64,000 bases of DNA. Origin: UBA7672 sp965279085. Its GTDB lineage: Bacteria; Pseudomonadota; Alphaproteobacteria; Caulobacterales; Hyphomonadaceae. The stretch spans positions 2,480,001-2,544,000 of the forward strand of contig OZ257149.1 in assembly GCA_965279085.1 (NCBI GenBank). Reading direction: 5' to 3'. Both the position numbers and the translations under genes were made by a program. The notes beneath the pieces are model-generated. The model did no database searches. It saw only the letters and a program-made list of their open reading frames with translations, and was not told where the DNA came from. This document shows positions 8,572 through 17,412 of this stretch, piece after piece. Numbering within the stretch: position 1 is the first letter of the stretch; each line of letters starts with the position of its first letter.

Positions 8572-9348
8572 TCACCACCGGCCCGACGCGCCGCCGCCGC
8601 CGAATGACCCGCCTCCCCCTCGGAAACCACCTCCGCCCCCGCCGAACCCTCGCCGGCCGCCACTGTGGGCAAGAAAGATCAGGGGCCACAGCCACGCATC
8701 GCCACGATGACCGGGACGTCCCCCGATCGACCCGATCAGTCCGAACACCACCCAGATCACAAAAAACGCGACAAGAGTAAGCGGTAGCTTGTCGGCGGAC
8801 TGCGCATCAGTCTGCATCGCGGCCGCGACGCGGGCCTTTGCCTGATCATCCGGCAAGGACAACTGGTCGATCAGAGCTTCAGCGCCGGCGACAACGCCAC
8901 CGGTCATGTCGCCTTCGCGGAATCGAGGAAGCACCTTTTCCTGCAGGATGACATTGGACAAGGCGTCTGTGAGGATCTCCTCCAGCCCGTATCCAACTTC
9001 GATCCGCACGCTGCGCTCATTCGGAGCAATGATCAGAAGCACGCCGGTGTTGCGCTTTGCCTCCCCGATGCCCCATGTCCGGCCGAGCTGATAGCCGTAC
9101 TCTTCGATCTCGAGCCCCTGCAGCGAAGATAAAGTGACAACAACGAGCTGGCGTGACGTGCCGGCCTCAAGCGCCGCCAGTTTCGAGATCAGGTTCGCCT
9201 CGATCTGCGGGGCGATGATATTCGCCTGATCGACCACCCGTCCCGTTAGAGCGGGAAATACCGGGGCGGCTGAGGCCGGCAGTCCAACCAGCAGCGTTGC
9301 CAGCAACGCCAGCGCCGCAAACCAGCGCGGCATGGCAAGCCCCTTCAT
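8572..9348 (-). CDS. YgcG-like TPM-domain protein with Gly-rich tail
   Basis: This is a 258-aa secreted, membrane-anchored protein. A signal peptide (ending ASAAP, about residue 28) leads into a TPM domain: FPALTGRVVDQANII, LAALEAGTSRQLVVVTLSSL and RNTGVLLIIAPNERSVRIEV. A transmembrane segment follows (LPLTLVAFFVIWVVFGLIGS), then a Gly/Phe-rich low-complexity C-terminus (GGGGGFRGGGGSFGGGGASG). This architecture is typical of the YgcG family beside lemA. ATGA overlap with the lemA stop shows tight coupling. Such gene sets are linked to envelope stress in several bacteria, but no biochemical activity is established here. Confidence 0.88.
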   Translation of the reverse strand: MKGLAMPRWFAALALLATLLVGLPASAAPVFPALTGRVVDQANIIAPQIEANLISKLAALEAGTSRQLVVVTLSSLQGLEIEEYGYQLGRTWGIGEAKRNTGVLLIIAPNERSVRIEVGYGLEEILTDALSNVILQEKVLPRFREGDMTGGVVAGAEALIDQLSLPDDQAKARVAAAMQTDAQSADKLPLTLVAFFVIWVVFGLIGSIGGRPGHRGDAWLWPLIFLAHSGGRRGFGGGGGGFRGGGGSFGGGGASGRW

Positions 9349-9980
9349 TTCGGAGGCGCCGGCGCTTGAGCTGGCGAGGCCGGGAATTCGACCTTGGGTG
9401 CGGTCTGCGCGGTAGCTGCCGCCTCAAACAGCTGCATCGGCTTTGACGACTGGTAGAAGGTTGCAGCCCAGATCGAGTTCGGCAGGGTGCGCAGCGTCGT
9501 GTTGAAGTCGCGAACGGCTTCATTGTAGTCGCGCCGAGATACAGAAATGCGGTTTTCGGTCCCCTCCAGCTGACTCTGCAGCGCGAGGAAATTCTGGTTC
9601 GATTTCAGGTCGGGGTAGTTCTCGGTGATCGCCAGCAAGCGGCCCAGCACGCCTGACAGCTGGTTCTGCGCGGCCTGATATTTTTCAAATGCCGCTGGGT
9701 CAGTGAGCGTCGAGGCATCGACCTTTACCTGCGTTGCGGAAGCGCGCGCCTCGGTGACCTCTGTCAGGACGGTTCTTTCCTGATTGGCGTAACCTTGCAC
9801 GGTCGCGACGAGATTCGGAACCAAATCGGCGCGGCGCTGGTACTGGCTCTGGACGTCGGCCCAGGCTGCCTTGGCCTGCTCTTCCTTGGTTGGAATGGTG
9901 TTGGCCGAGAACAGGGCAACGCCGGCCAGCAAAACCAGCACGAGCGCTACAGGCCAGAAACGCTTTATGAAGTTGGTCAC
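9345..9980 (-). CDS. lemA: LemA family protein
   Basis: The product is 211 aa. The N-terminal membrane anchor (FWPVALVLVLLAGVALFSAN) is followed by the helical LemA body: WADVQSQYQRRADLVPNLVA, EVTEARASA, LLAITENYPDLKSNQNFLAL, QLEGTENRISVSRRDYNEAV and NTTLRTLPNSIWA. A Pro/Ala tail ends the protein. The GTG start at 9980 is supported by GGGAG seven bases upstream; the longer open frame further upstream is not protein-like. It is the first gene of the lemA-YgcG-TPM operon. LemA proteins are helical membrane proteins of unclear role, often linked with TPM partners and envelope maintenance. Confidence 0.93.
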   Translation of the reverse strand: MTNFIKRFWPVALVLVLLAGVALFSANTIPTKEEQAKAAWADVQSQYQRRADLVPNLVATVQGYANQERTVLTEVTEARASATQVKVDASTLTDPAAFEKYQAAQNQLSGVLGRLLAITENYPDLKSNQNFLALQSQLEGTENRISVSRRDYNEAVRDFNTTLRTLPNSIWAATFYQSSKPMQLFEAAATAQTAPKVEFPASPAQAPAPPK

Positions 9981-10101
9981 TTCAGGTCTCCCTTGCGCCC
10001 TCAGACCGGGACATGACGGTATTACGCGCCTCGGCAGTCGCCCCCTGAAAACAAGATTCTGGCCTGATCGCCGCAGGCCAATTGTTTTGAGCCTGCCCGG
10101 T

Positions 10102-10115
10102 CTGACCCAGATCAA
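10102..10115. promoter_or_regulatory. Candidate FNR/FixK-like box, one mismatch per half-site set
   Basis: The sequence CTGACCCAGATCAA differs from the consensus TTGAT-N4-ATCAA at two positions and keeps the central spacing. It lies in the divergent region between lemA and the CPD-type ATPase, about 160 bp ahead of the ATPase start. A closer match occurs at 20,536. Regulation by an oxygen-sensing CRP/FNR protein is inferred. Confidence 0.35.
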
Positions 10116-10275
10116 GATCGAACGTCGTCGACCAGGGCATGTCGGCCGACCAGCTTTGAGGTCGCGCCGCCGCGCCGCCGAGTACTGCGACGACGATCGA
10201 TCTCGCCCCGCCAACAAAGATGCGGGGATATGGACGTAGCGGCGTATGGTACTATGAATCCAGCGGGAGTTCTTG

Positions 10276-12684
10276 GTGCGCACCACGACCGTCGATGTGT
10301 CGACATTCCGGACGCCTCTGGATCCGCTTGTGGTGGAGCGGCGGCTGCGCGCCCTACCCGGCGTCACGCAGGTCTCAGCCAACTTCGCCACCGCGTCGGC
10401 GACCGTGACCTATGATGAAGCCGTTGCGACCGTCTCGCAGCTTCGGGATGCTGTGCGCGACTGCGGCTTCCATTGCCGCGGCGAGGTCGTCCCGCGACAT
10501 GTCTGCACGCCTGACGAGGATACGGTTGTACCGGAGGACACTCACGCGCCCGGGCACGTGCATGACAAAGCAGCGTCCAAGCCGGCCAAGAAAGCCTCCA
10601 TCGATCCGCACGCCGGACATGAGATGGGCCACGGTCCAGGCATGGACATGCAGGCCATGGCCCGCGACATGCGCAACCGGTTCTTTGTGAGCCTCGCCTT
10701 CACGATTCCCATTTTCTTCCTGGCGCCGATGGGCATGGACTTCATGCGCGTCGATCCGCCCTTCGGCCTGCCTCTGAAACTTGTGCTGTTCGTTCTCGCT
10801 AGCGGGGCGATCCTCTATCCTGGATGGCCATTCTTCATCGCTGCGGTACGCGCCCTCCGACGGGGCGTACTCAACATGGCGGTCCTCGTGCTGTTGAGCG
10901 TCGGCACCGGCTATTTCTTCAGTATTGGCGCGACGTTCTTCTACGAAGCCGAGCAGTTCTATGAAGCGTCGGCGCTGCTGCTGGTCTTCATTCTGTTGGG
11001 GCATTGGCTGGAAATGCGCGCGCGCGCTGGCGCTTCGGCGGCAATCCGGCACTTGATGGATCTGGCGCCACCTACGGCAAGAGTTTTGCGAAACGGCGCA
11101 GAGGTAGAGGTTCCAACATCGGCCGTGCTGGTTGGTGAACTCGTAGTAGTGCGACCAGGCGGCAAGATCCCGGTCGATGGCGTTATTGAGACCGGCGGCT
11201 CGGACATCGATGAATCAATGCTGACGGGCGAGTCCCTCCCCGTCACCAAGGGGGTAGGCGATAGTGTGGTCGGCGGCGCCATCAACAAGACAGGAACGTT
11301 CAGGTATCGCGCGACAAAGGTTGGCGCCGACACCGCGCTCGCGCAGATCGTCAAGCTGGTCCAGGAAGCACAGAATTCGAAGGCGCCGGCCCAGCTCCTG
11401 GCTGATCGCGCCTCCCAATGGCTCGTGCTTGCGGCGATCCTGATTGGACTGCTGACATTTGTCATCTGGTTCTGGGTGGTGGGTCAGACATTGCTGTTCG
11501 CTCTCACCCTGACCATCACTGTCTTCGTTATCGCTTGTCCCGACGCGCTCGGGCTGGCTACGCCCATGGCAGTCATGGTGGGAACCGGCCTCGGCGCCGC
11601 CAACGGCATCCTGATCAAGGACGCAGCAGCGCTCGAGGAATCGGTCAAGCTCGACATCGTCGTGTTCGACAAGACCGGCACGCTTACGATGGGAGAACCC
11701 AAAGTCGTCGAGATCGTCCCCGCGTCCGGCTTCGACGAAACGAAGATACTCTCGATCGCCGGGGCCATCGAGCAGGGATCCGAGCATCACATCGCCAAGG
11801 CCGTTCTGGAGCGGGCAAAGGGTTTGCCAGTCTCTACCGCGAGCGACTTTCAGTCGTTTGGAGGCAAGGGCCTCAAAGCGACCGTCGATGGACATGAAGT
11901 GCTGTCCGGCAACCGCATCCTGATGGGGGAGCATCGCGTTGAACTTGGTGAATTGGCGGTCGCTTCAGAACGGCTGCAAGGATCCGGGCGGACCGTCGTT
12001 CACATCGCCCTTGATGGAAAGCTGATTGGGCTCATTGCCGTCGCGGACGCGCCGCGACCGACCGCCAAGGCGACGATCGAGCGGCTGCAGGCGATGGACG
12101 TGAAGGTCGCCATGATGACCGGCGACAATCTCGGCACGGCCCAGCGCATCGCCAGGGAGCTTGGGATCGACATCGTTCTCGCGGAGGTCCTCCCCGGAGA
12201 CAAGGCCGCCAAGGTGAAGGGCCTCCAGGATCAGGGCTCAAAGGTCGGCTTCGTTGGGGATGGCGTCAACGATGCCCCTGCCCTTACTCAATCGGACGTG
12301 GGCTTTGCCATTGGAGCCGGCACCGACGTCGCCATAGAAAGCGCCGATGTCGTCCTGATGCGAAGCGATCCGGCAGACGTCGTCAAGGCGATCGAGCTGT
12401 CGCGGGCGACCCTGGGCAAGATGCACCAGAACCTCTGGTGGGCGGTTGGCTACAACGTCATTGCCTTCCCCCTTGCCGCCGGCGTCCTTTATCCCTTCAC
12501 GCTGAGCCCGGAGATTGCCGCCCTGGCCATGTCGGGAAGCTCCGCCATCGTTGCGGCCAACGCACTCCTGCTCAAGCGCACGCGGCTGGATGGCCCAGTC
12601 CGGCATCGGCGTCGGCGCCGTTCCGCGATCAGTCCAAAGGATGCCCCGGCTCCACTCGCGATGCCGCGACCGGAGAGCAGGTAA
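10276..12684 (+). CDS. P1B-type copper-like ATPase with CPD and His-rich N-terminus
   Basis: This is an 802-aa heavy-metal-transporting P-type ATPase. The N-terminus resembles a degenerate HMA fold without CxxC, then has a His/Met-rich linker (HAPGHVHDK, DPHAGHEMGHGPGMDMQAM). P-type motifs are present: TGES (actuator, about residue 318), the phosphorylation site DKTGTLT (about 465) and GDGVNDAP (about 660). The transmembrane metal-site motif reads IACPDALGLATP (CPD at 421-423) instead of CPC or CPH. The usual SEHP nucleotide-domain motif reads SEHHIAKA. The metal is probably Cu, inferred from the Met/His linker and overall likeness to CopB-type ATPases. GGGAG six bases ahead supports the GTG start at 10276. 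The type II GAPDH gene starts 18 bp after its stop. Confidence 0.9.
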   Translation: MRTTTVDVSTFRTPLDPLVVERRLRALPGVTQVSANFATASATVTYDEAVATVSQLRDAVRDCGFHCRGEVVPRHVCTPDEDTVVPEDTHAPGHVHDKAASKPAKKASIDPHAGHEMGHGPGMDMQAMARDMRNRFFVSLAFTIPIFFLAPMGMDFMRVDPPFGLPLKLVLFVLASGAILYPGWPFFIAAVRALRRGVLNMAVLVLLSVGTGYFFSIGATFFYEAEQFYEASALLLVFILLGHWLEMRARAGASAAIRHLMDLAPPTARVLRNGAEVEVPTSAVLVGELVVVRPGGKIPVDGVIETGGSDIDESMLTGESLPVTKGVGDSVVGGAINKTGTFRYRATKVGADTALAQIVKLVQEAQNSKAPAQLLADRASQWLVLAAILIGLLTFVIWFWVVGQTLLFALTLTITVFVIACPDALGLATPMAVMVGTGLGAANGILIKDAAALEESVKLDIVVFDKTGTLTMGEPKVVEIVPASGFDETKILSIAGAIEQGSEHHIAKAVLERAKGLPVSTASDFQSFGGKGLKATVDGHEVLSGNRILMGEHRVELGELAVASERLQGSGRTVVHIALDGKLIGLIAVADAPRPTAKATIERLQAMDVKVAMMTGDNLGTAQRIARELGIDIVLAEVLPGDKAAKVKGLQDQGSKVGFVGDGVNDAPALTQSDVGFAIGAGTDVAIESADVVLMRSDPADVVKAIELSRATLGKMHQNLWWAVGYNVIAFPLAAGVLYPFTLSPEIAALAMSGSSAIVAANALLLKRTRLDGPVRHRRRRRSAISPKDAPAPLAMPRPESR

Positions 12685-12702
12685 TCGAAGGAAGGCATCT
12701 CC

Positions 12703-13770
12703 ATGACCGTAAGCCGAAAGATCCGTGTTGGAGTGAATGGCTACGGCGTGATTGGAAAGCGCGTCGCCCTCGCGATTGGGCGGCAGAACGACATGGAGTT
12801 GAGGGGCGTCGCAGACATCACTGCTGACTGGCGCCTGCGCCTCGCCGTCCACCAGGGCGTACGGCTATATGGGGCGACGACCGAAGACGCCCGCGCCATG
12901 GAAGCTGCGAACCTGAAGCTGGAGGGCGGCCTCGACGAGTTGATCGCTGATTGCGACGTCGTCGTTGACTGCACGCCAAAGGGAGTAGGCGCACGGAATG
13001 TGCCGACCTATCGCGCCCAAAATCGTCCGTTTGTCTTGCAGGGCGGCGAAGCCCATGCGGTCGCGGGGCACTCGTTTGTCGCCGAGGCCAACTATGTGGA
13101 GGCGATAGATCGCGCGGCGACGCGTGTGGTATCGTGCAACACCACCTCAATCGTACGCACACTAACCGCTCTGAAACGCGCCGGACTGTTGCGCCGTGCG
13201 CGCGGAACCTTGTTGCGACGGGCGACTGATCCCTGGGAGAGCGATCGTGGCGGCATCATGAACACGCTGGTGCCAGAGCCCGAGATTCCAAGTCACCAAG
13301 GGCCCGACGCAAGAAGCGTCGACCCCGACCTGGACGTGGTAACGATGGCGGTCAAAGTGCCTGAGACTTTGGGTCACCTGCACTACTGGTCCGTTCAGAT
13401 GACGCGCGATGCATCGAAGCAAGAGGTGCTCGAGGCGTTCGGCACCTCGCCGCGGATCGCTTACATTCGCACGGCTGATGGACTAGGCGCCATAAACGCG
13501 GTCAAGGAAATGATGGCCGATCTCGGTCGGCCCCACGGCGATCTGTATGAAGTTGCCCTCTGGACTGACATGCTCCGGGTACAAGGCGATGAACTTTTCT
13601 ACGCCTACATGGTCGACAATCAGGCGATCGTCATCCCTGAGACGATCGATGCCATCCGCGCGCTGGCGGGAGGAACTCGCGATGGTGCGGCCTCGATTCT
13701 GCAAACGAATGCCAGCCTTGGGATTGGGCCTTTTGATTTCCTGCGAGCAGGTGATGACCCCGCGCCATGA
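12703..13770 (+). CDS. Type II (archaeal-type) glyceraldehyde-3-phosphate dehydrogenase
   Basis: This 355-aa enzyme belongs to the archaeal phosphorylating GAPDH family that uses NAD or NADP. Evidence is the N-terminal Rossmann motif VGVNGYGVIGKRVALAI, the ADI(T) segment, VVDCTPKGVGARN, the active-site SCNTTS (Cys145) followed by VRTL, and the family-specific SHQGPDA near residue 200. These are unlike the bacterial gap at 55,367, which has the SCTTNCL signature. It starts 18 bp after the metal ATPase gene, so the two may be co-transcribed. In bacteria, type II GAPDH is uncommon and usually acquired. It may provide a stress-resistant glycolytic or gluconeogenic step. Confidence 0.93.
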   Translation: MTVSRKIRVGVNGYGVIGKRVALAIGRQNDMELRGVADITADWRLRLAVHQGVRLYGATTEDARAMEAANLKLEGGLDELIADCDVVVDCTPKGVGARNVPTYRAQNRPFVLQGGEAHAVAGHSFVAEANYVEAIDRAATRVVSCNTTSIVRTLTALKRAGLLRRARGTLLRRATDPWESDRGGIMNTLVPEPEIPSHQGPDARSVDPDLDVVTMAVKVPETLGHLHYWSVQMTRDASKQEVLEAFGTSPRIAYIRTADGLGAINAVKEMMADLGRPHGDLYEVALWTDMLRVQGDELFYAYMVDNQAIVIPETIDAIRALAGGTRDGAASILQTNASLGIGPFDFLRAGDDPAP

Positions 13771-13909
13771 AGAAAAGCAGAAACAGCGGCACAGGCTCTG
13801 GTGGAGTGAATGACTGATATGGTTCACCACCTTCTCGCGCCTCGCCCCCTACCCGAACAGCGGGACAGTGGCGGCCAGCCTCCCGCTTTCGCAGAATTGT
13901 GAGCACGGT

Positions 13910-14920
13910 ATGAAGATCGCGGTCTTCGAAACAGAGCAGTGGGAACAAGAGGCATGCCTTCGCCTCGCGCCGCGACATAGTATCTCGTGCACCAGCGCTG
14001 CGCTAACTGCGACGACGGCGCGTGACCATGTCGATGCCGAGATTCTGAGCCCGTTTGTCTATTCCAAACTAGACGCGACCGTTCTGGCTCAGTTTCCCAG
14101 CTTGCAACTCGTTGCAACCCGTTCGACGGGCTACGACCACATCGATCTGAACTATTGCAAGGCTCACCGCGTCACAGTCTGCAATGTTCCCGACTATGGC
14201 GATTCCACCGTCGCAGAGCACGCTTTCGCCCTCCTCCTGGGACTCGCCAGACATCTTCCGGCTTCTGTGGAACGGACACTGCACGGACAATTCTCCCAGT
14301 CTGGCTTGAGAGGGTTCGAGCTGCGCGGGAAGACGATTGGCGTAATTGGCGCAGGGCGCATCGGACGTCGCGTGATCGAAATTGCCATGGGTTTCGGAAT
14401 GGCCGTGATCGCAGTGGACCAACATCCAGACCATGAAATCTCGCAACGGCTGGGGTTTTCCTATGTCTCGCTGAGCGAAGCTCTTTCGCGAAGCGACATC
14501 ATCACTCTGCACCTGCCGGCCACGTCTCAAACAACAAACCTGATATCTGACGCCGAGTTTGCGTTGATGAAGCCACACGCTGTGCTGATAAACACGGCAC
14601 GGGGTTCGGTTGTGAATGTCGAGGCCCTGGTCAGAGCGCTCGACCGGGGAAAACTGGGAGCAGCAGGCCTCGATGTCTTGCCCAATGAACCCGCTCTGCG
14701 CGATGAAGCCGAAATCTTCAGGAAAGATCTGGCAGCTTCCAATCCAGACCTCGCCACACTCGTCGCCAACCACGCCCTGCTCCGATTTCCTAACGTACTC
14801 GTGACGCCGCACAACGCTTACAACACGGTTGAAGCGGTCAAGCGGATCGTCGAGACGACGCTCGAAAACATCGAAGCCTATGCGCAGGGCGCTCCACGCA
14901 ACGTCGTCTGGCGACCTTAG
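13910..14920 (+). CDS. D-2-hydroxyacid dehydrogenase (D-lactate dehydrogenase-like)
   Basis: This is a 336-aa NAD-dependent D-isomer-specific 2-hydroxyacid dehydrogenase. The NAD-binding fold is seen at KTIGVIGAGRIGRRVIEIA, followed by the acid that selects NAD (VIAVDQHPD). Catalytic residues are present: Arg231 in NTARGSVV, Glu in LPNEPAL, and His301 in TPHNAYNT. The motif STGYDHIDLNYC and the C-terminal layout favour the D-lactate dehydrogenase branch (pyruvate to D-lactate), though related hydroxyacids cannot be excluded. The ATG at 13910 matches family N-termini (MKIAVFE). It follows the type II GAPDH gene by 139 bp on the same strand. With GAPDH it could reoxidise NADH during oxygen limitation. 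Confidence 0.88.
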   Translation: MKIAVFETEQWEQEACLRLAPRHSISCTSAALTATTARDHVDAEILSPFVYSKLDATVLAQFPSLQLVATRSTGYDHIDLNYCKAHRVTVCNVPDYGDSTVAEHAFALLLGLARHLPASVERTLHGQFSQSGLRGFELRGKTIGVIGAGRIGRRVIEIAMGFGMAVIAVDQHPDHEISQRLGFSYVSLSEALSRSDIITLHLPATSQTTNLISDAEFALMKPHAVLINTARGSVVNVEALVRALDRGKLGAAGLDVLPNEPALRDEAEIFRKDLAASNPDLATLVANHALLRFPNVLVTPHNAYNTVEAVKRIVETTLENIEAYAQGAPRNVVWRP

Positions 14921-14979
14921 CGGTGGAAATGGCAGCTCAGCGCGCAACCGCCGGAATTGGCTCATAAGTCGAGCTATGT

Positions 14980-14996
14980 CTCAGCAGGGCGCTGAG
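14980..14996. terminator. Hairpin between convergent genes, possible terminator
   Basis: A perfect 6-bp stem CTCAGC-AGGGC-GCTGAG lies between the converging hydroxyacid dehydrogenase and PRPP synthetase genes, inside a longer interrupted TGGCTCA/TGAGCCA pair. There is no T-run, so intrinsic termination is only possible, not shown. Confidence 0.3.
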
Positions 14997-15002
14997 CCAG
15001 AC

Positions 15003-15875
15003 CTAAGCCGTTCCGGCTGGTGCTACCAACTCGACAACGCTCAAACCATTTGAGGGATGCGGAACCGTATCGGCGGTGATGACCCGCTCGGACAGACCCA
15101 TGAGTTGAGCGTAGGAATTTTCGGCGAACAGTGCGTGCACGGCGAGACAGTACGGCTTTGAAAAGCCGCCGCTGGTCAGTTGCCCTGCAGCTTCGATCAT
15201 TGTGCGCCCAGAAGACACGATATCGTCGATCAGGACCGGGCGCCTATCCTTCCACTGGTCCATGCTGGGAATGGTGATTTCGACCTGACGATCTCCGGAG
15301 CGCTGCTTGCTTAGAACGATGTGGGGGGCCCCGGCATGTTGTGCGACCGCCGATACCCATTGTTCGCTTTCGCTATCGGGGCCGATCACCAGAGGCCGTT
15401 CGACATTGGCTTTGATCCATTCGGCGAGCAACGGAGCCGCATGCTCCACCCGCGTCGGTATGGAAAAAATCTCCCGGAGATCCTTGCGGCGATGCAGGTG
15501 TGGATCGACGGTCACGAGGCTGTCGAACGACTGGGAGAGCAGGTTCGCGAAGTGAATAGAGGAAATCGCCTCTCCCTCGCGGAACCGCTTGTCCTGGCGC
15601 ATGTAGGCAAGATAGGGCGCAACAAGATTGACGGCGGTCGCACCCAGTTCGCGTGCCGTTCTGGCGGCGAAAACCAACCCGAGGAACTGCTCATCCGGCC
15701 GGGCGAGCGAGCAGACGATGTCGACGACCTTTCCGCGCACATCACTGGCGATCCGAACATAGGATTCCTGATCAGGGAAGCGTCGTGTCTCCAGGAGTCC
15801 GAGTTCGGCAGACGACCGCGCCGCGAGACCGGCGGCCATCGCCTCGTTCCCCGGCATGGGCAACAGCACTCTCAT
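15003..15875 (-). CDS. Ribose-phosphate pyrophosphokinase (PRPP synthetase), archaeal-like
   Basis: This 290-aa protein has the phosphoribosyltransferase fold of PRPP synthetase. The motif order is RRFPDQESYVRI, the ATP/ribose loop YMRQDKRFREGEAIS, VDPHLHRRKDL (metal site), GPDSESEQWV, and the PRPP-loop VLIDDIVSSGRTMIEAA. Several of these (the REGEAIS loop and the short length) are closer to archaeal enzymes than to the bacterial type of about 315 aa. ATG 15875 follows the phosphorylase stop by four bases, so they form an operon. The expected reaction is ATP + ribose 5-phosphate to PRPP. In this context it may instead recycle ribose phosphates from the neighbouring phosphorylase. A housekeeping copy should exist elsewhere. 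Confidence 0.88.
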   Translation of the reverse strand: MRVLLPMPGNEAMAAGLAARSSAELGLLETRRFPDQESYVRIASDVRGKVVDIVCSLARPDEQFLGLVFAARTARELGATAVNLVAPYLAYMRQDKRFREGEAISSIHFANLLSQSFDSLVTVDPHLHRRKDLREIFSIPTRVEHAAPLLAEWIKANVERPLVIGPDSESEQWVSAVAQHAGAPHIVLSKQRSGDRQVEITIPSMDQWKDRRPVLIDDIVSSGRTMIEAAGQLTSGGFSKPYCLAVHALFAENSYAQLMGLSERVITADTVPHPSNGLSVVELVAPAGTA

Positions 15876-15879
15876 GAGT

Positions 15880-17412
15880 TCAAGCCTCGATTCCAAACAT
15901 GTCCACGTTCAATACGGCGTATTCAAACGCATAGGCGAGTTGTCCCGGCGCTTCAGCGTGAACCGTCGCCAAGGATTGTCCCGCGACCAGGCTGTCGCCC
16001 AGACGAACATGCATTTCCAGGCCCGCCGCCTTGTCGTCTGGCGCGCCAGCCAGCTTGGCAAGGCGGGAAAGCCTGCGGTTATCGATCTCCGTCAGGATAC
16101 CCGAACGGTGCGCGGTCAGCGCGCGCCTGAATGCTGCCTTCGGCGGCGCGCGCAGACCACCCTGCGCTTCACAGATACGTTGGAACTTCGCCCAAGCGCG
16201 CCCATCGTCCAGCGCCGCAGCCGCCATCGCCCTTCCTGCGCCGCTCGGCGCTTTCCCCGTTAGCTCCAATGCCGCCCCAGCAATCAGGAGAGCGCGTTCG
16301 CGCAAGTCGGCTGGAGCTGCTGCCGTTGACTGCAGTACGGCGAGAACATCCCTGGCCTCCAGCGCCGGTCCGATTCCGACTCCCACTGGCTGCGTTCCAT
16401 CGGTGAGGACGCAACGTGTGTGAAGACCGAAGGCGCCCGCGACCGCCGTCAAATGGTCTGAAAGCGCCTTCGCTGCCTCGGCAGTGCGCACCTTGGCCGT
16501 CGGGCCGACGGGAAGATCGAGCACGACATGCGTCGAGCCCGCCGCAATCTTCTTCGACAGAACCGACGCAATCAGTTGACCCTCGGTATCGATGTCGAGC
16601 GCGCGTTCGATCCGGATCAACACGTCATCGGCCGGGCTCAGCCTTACGGCGCCGCCCCAGGCGATGCAGGCCCCTTCCTTTTCCACTACGCTCCGCATTT
16701 GCGCGAGATCCAGGTCAACGGGCGCCAGCGTCTCCATGGCGTCGGCCGTTCCGGCTGGCGAGGTAATCGCGCGCGAGGAGGTCTTGGGCATCACCAGCCC
16801 CAGGCTCGCGAGAATAGCCACCACGATAGGTGTCGTTCGATTCCCGGGAAGACCACCGACACAGTGCTTGTCGACGACAACTGGCGAAGGCCATGACAGA
16901 TGCTCGCCCACCTCGACCATCGCACGTGTGAGATGCGTCATCTCGCCAAGATCAAGAGGGAATGCAGAGCAAGCGGTAATGAATGCCGCAAGATGGATAT
17001 CGACGTAGTGGCCGCCGACGATGTCACCGACGATGGTTCGGAACGCGCGGCTATCGAGCCGCCCCCCATAGATTCGCTTTCGTACATCGGCGAGTGATTC
17101 AACGGTCGGCGCGTGTCGCACCGTAATCGGTGCGCCATCCGCGACCGCGAGCTTTTTCCACGTCGCTTCAGTGAGTCCTGCCTCGTTCACGTCCAACCAG
17201 TCGTTGTCGACCTGGTAGAGCGTCGCGACAACCTCACGGCCTTCAGCGCTCAACAAGACGCGTGCGCGTGGCGACAGTCCTTCTGACCGACAGACATGGC
17301 AGTCCGAGCGCATCAATACGATCGCCTCATCCTGCGTCAGCAAACCAAGCCGCTTTGCCCTCAATGCTGGTGTGTGATCGGCTACGATTGTGGTCTGGTT
17401 TGATGTGGTCAT
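15880..17412 (-). CDS. AMP/thymidine phosphorylase family protein, archaeal type
   Basis: This 510-aa protein belongs to the long, archaeal-type nucleoside/nucleotide phosphorylase family (AMP phosphorylase relatives) rather than the 440-aa bacterial DeoA. It has an extra N-terminal domain of about 90 residues, then the glycosyl-transferase fold: YGGRLDSRAFRTIVGDIV, DKHCVGGLPGNRTT (181-194), KTSSRAITSPAGTADAME (210-227), and a C-terminal pyrimidine-phosphorylase-like domain. Archaeal relatives release the base from AMP and give ribose 1,5-bisphosphate; substrate preference here is inferred. The usual DKHS is DKHC. The ATG overlaps the stop of the metallo-hydrolase gene (ATGA), and PRPP synthetase follows four bases after its stop. 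Confidence 0.87.
   Translation of the reverse strand: MTTSNQTTIVADHTPALRAKRLGLLTQDEAIVLMRSDCHVCRSEGLSPRARVLLSAEGREVVATLYQVDNDWLDVNEAGLTEATWKKLAVADGAPITVRHAPTVESLADVRKRIYGGRLDSRAFRTIVGDIVGGHYVDIHLAAFITACSAFPLDLGEMTHLTRAMVEVGEHLSWPSPVVVDKHCVGGLPGNRTTPIVVAILASLGLVMPKTSSRAITSPAGTADAMETLAPVDLDLAQMRSVVEKEGACIAWGGAVRLSPADDVLIRIERALDIDTEGQLIASVLSKKIAAGSTHVVLDLPVGPTAKVRTAEAAKALSDHLTAVAGAFGLHTRCVLTDGTQPVGVGIGPALEARDVLAVLQSTAAAPADLRERALLIAGAALELTGKAPSGAGRAMAAAALDDGRAWAKFQRICEAQGGLRAPPKAAFRRALTAHRSGILTEIDNRRLSRLAKLAGAPDDKAAGLEMHVRLGDSLVAGQSLATVHAEAPGQLAYAFEYAVLNVDMFGIEA

Noticed and set aside
9981..10391. N-terminal extension of LemA up to 10,391
   Set aside because: It is Arg/Ser-rich with no family likeness and overlaps the opposite-strand ATPase start; the GTG at 9980 has a good ribosome site.
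12703..13770. Type II GAPDH as a duplicate of the core gap gene
   Set aside because: Signature motifs differ (SCNTTS and SHQGPD against SCTTNC); the two are different families, so not a duplication.
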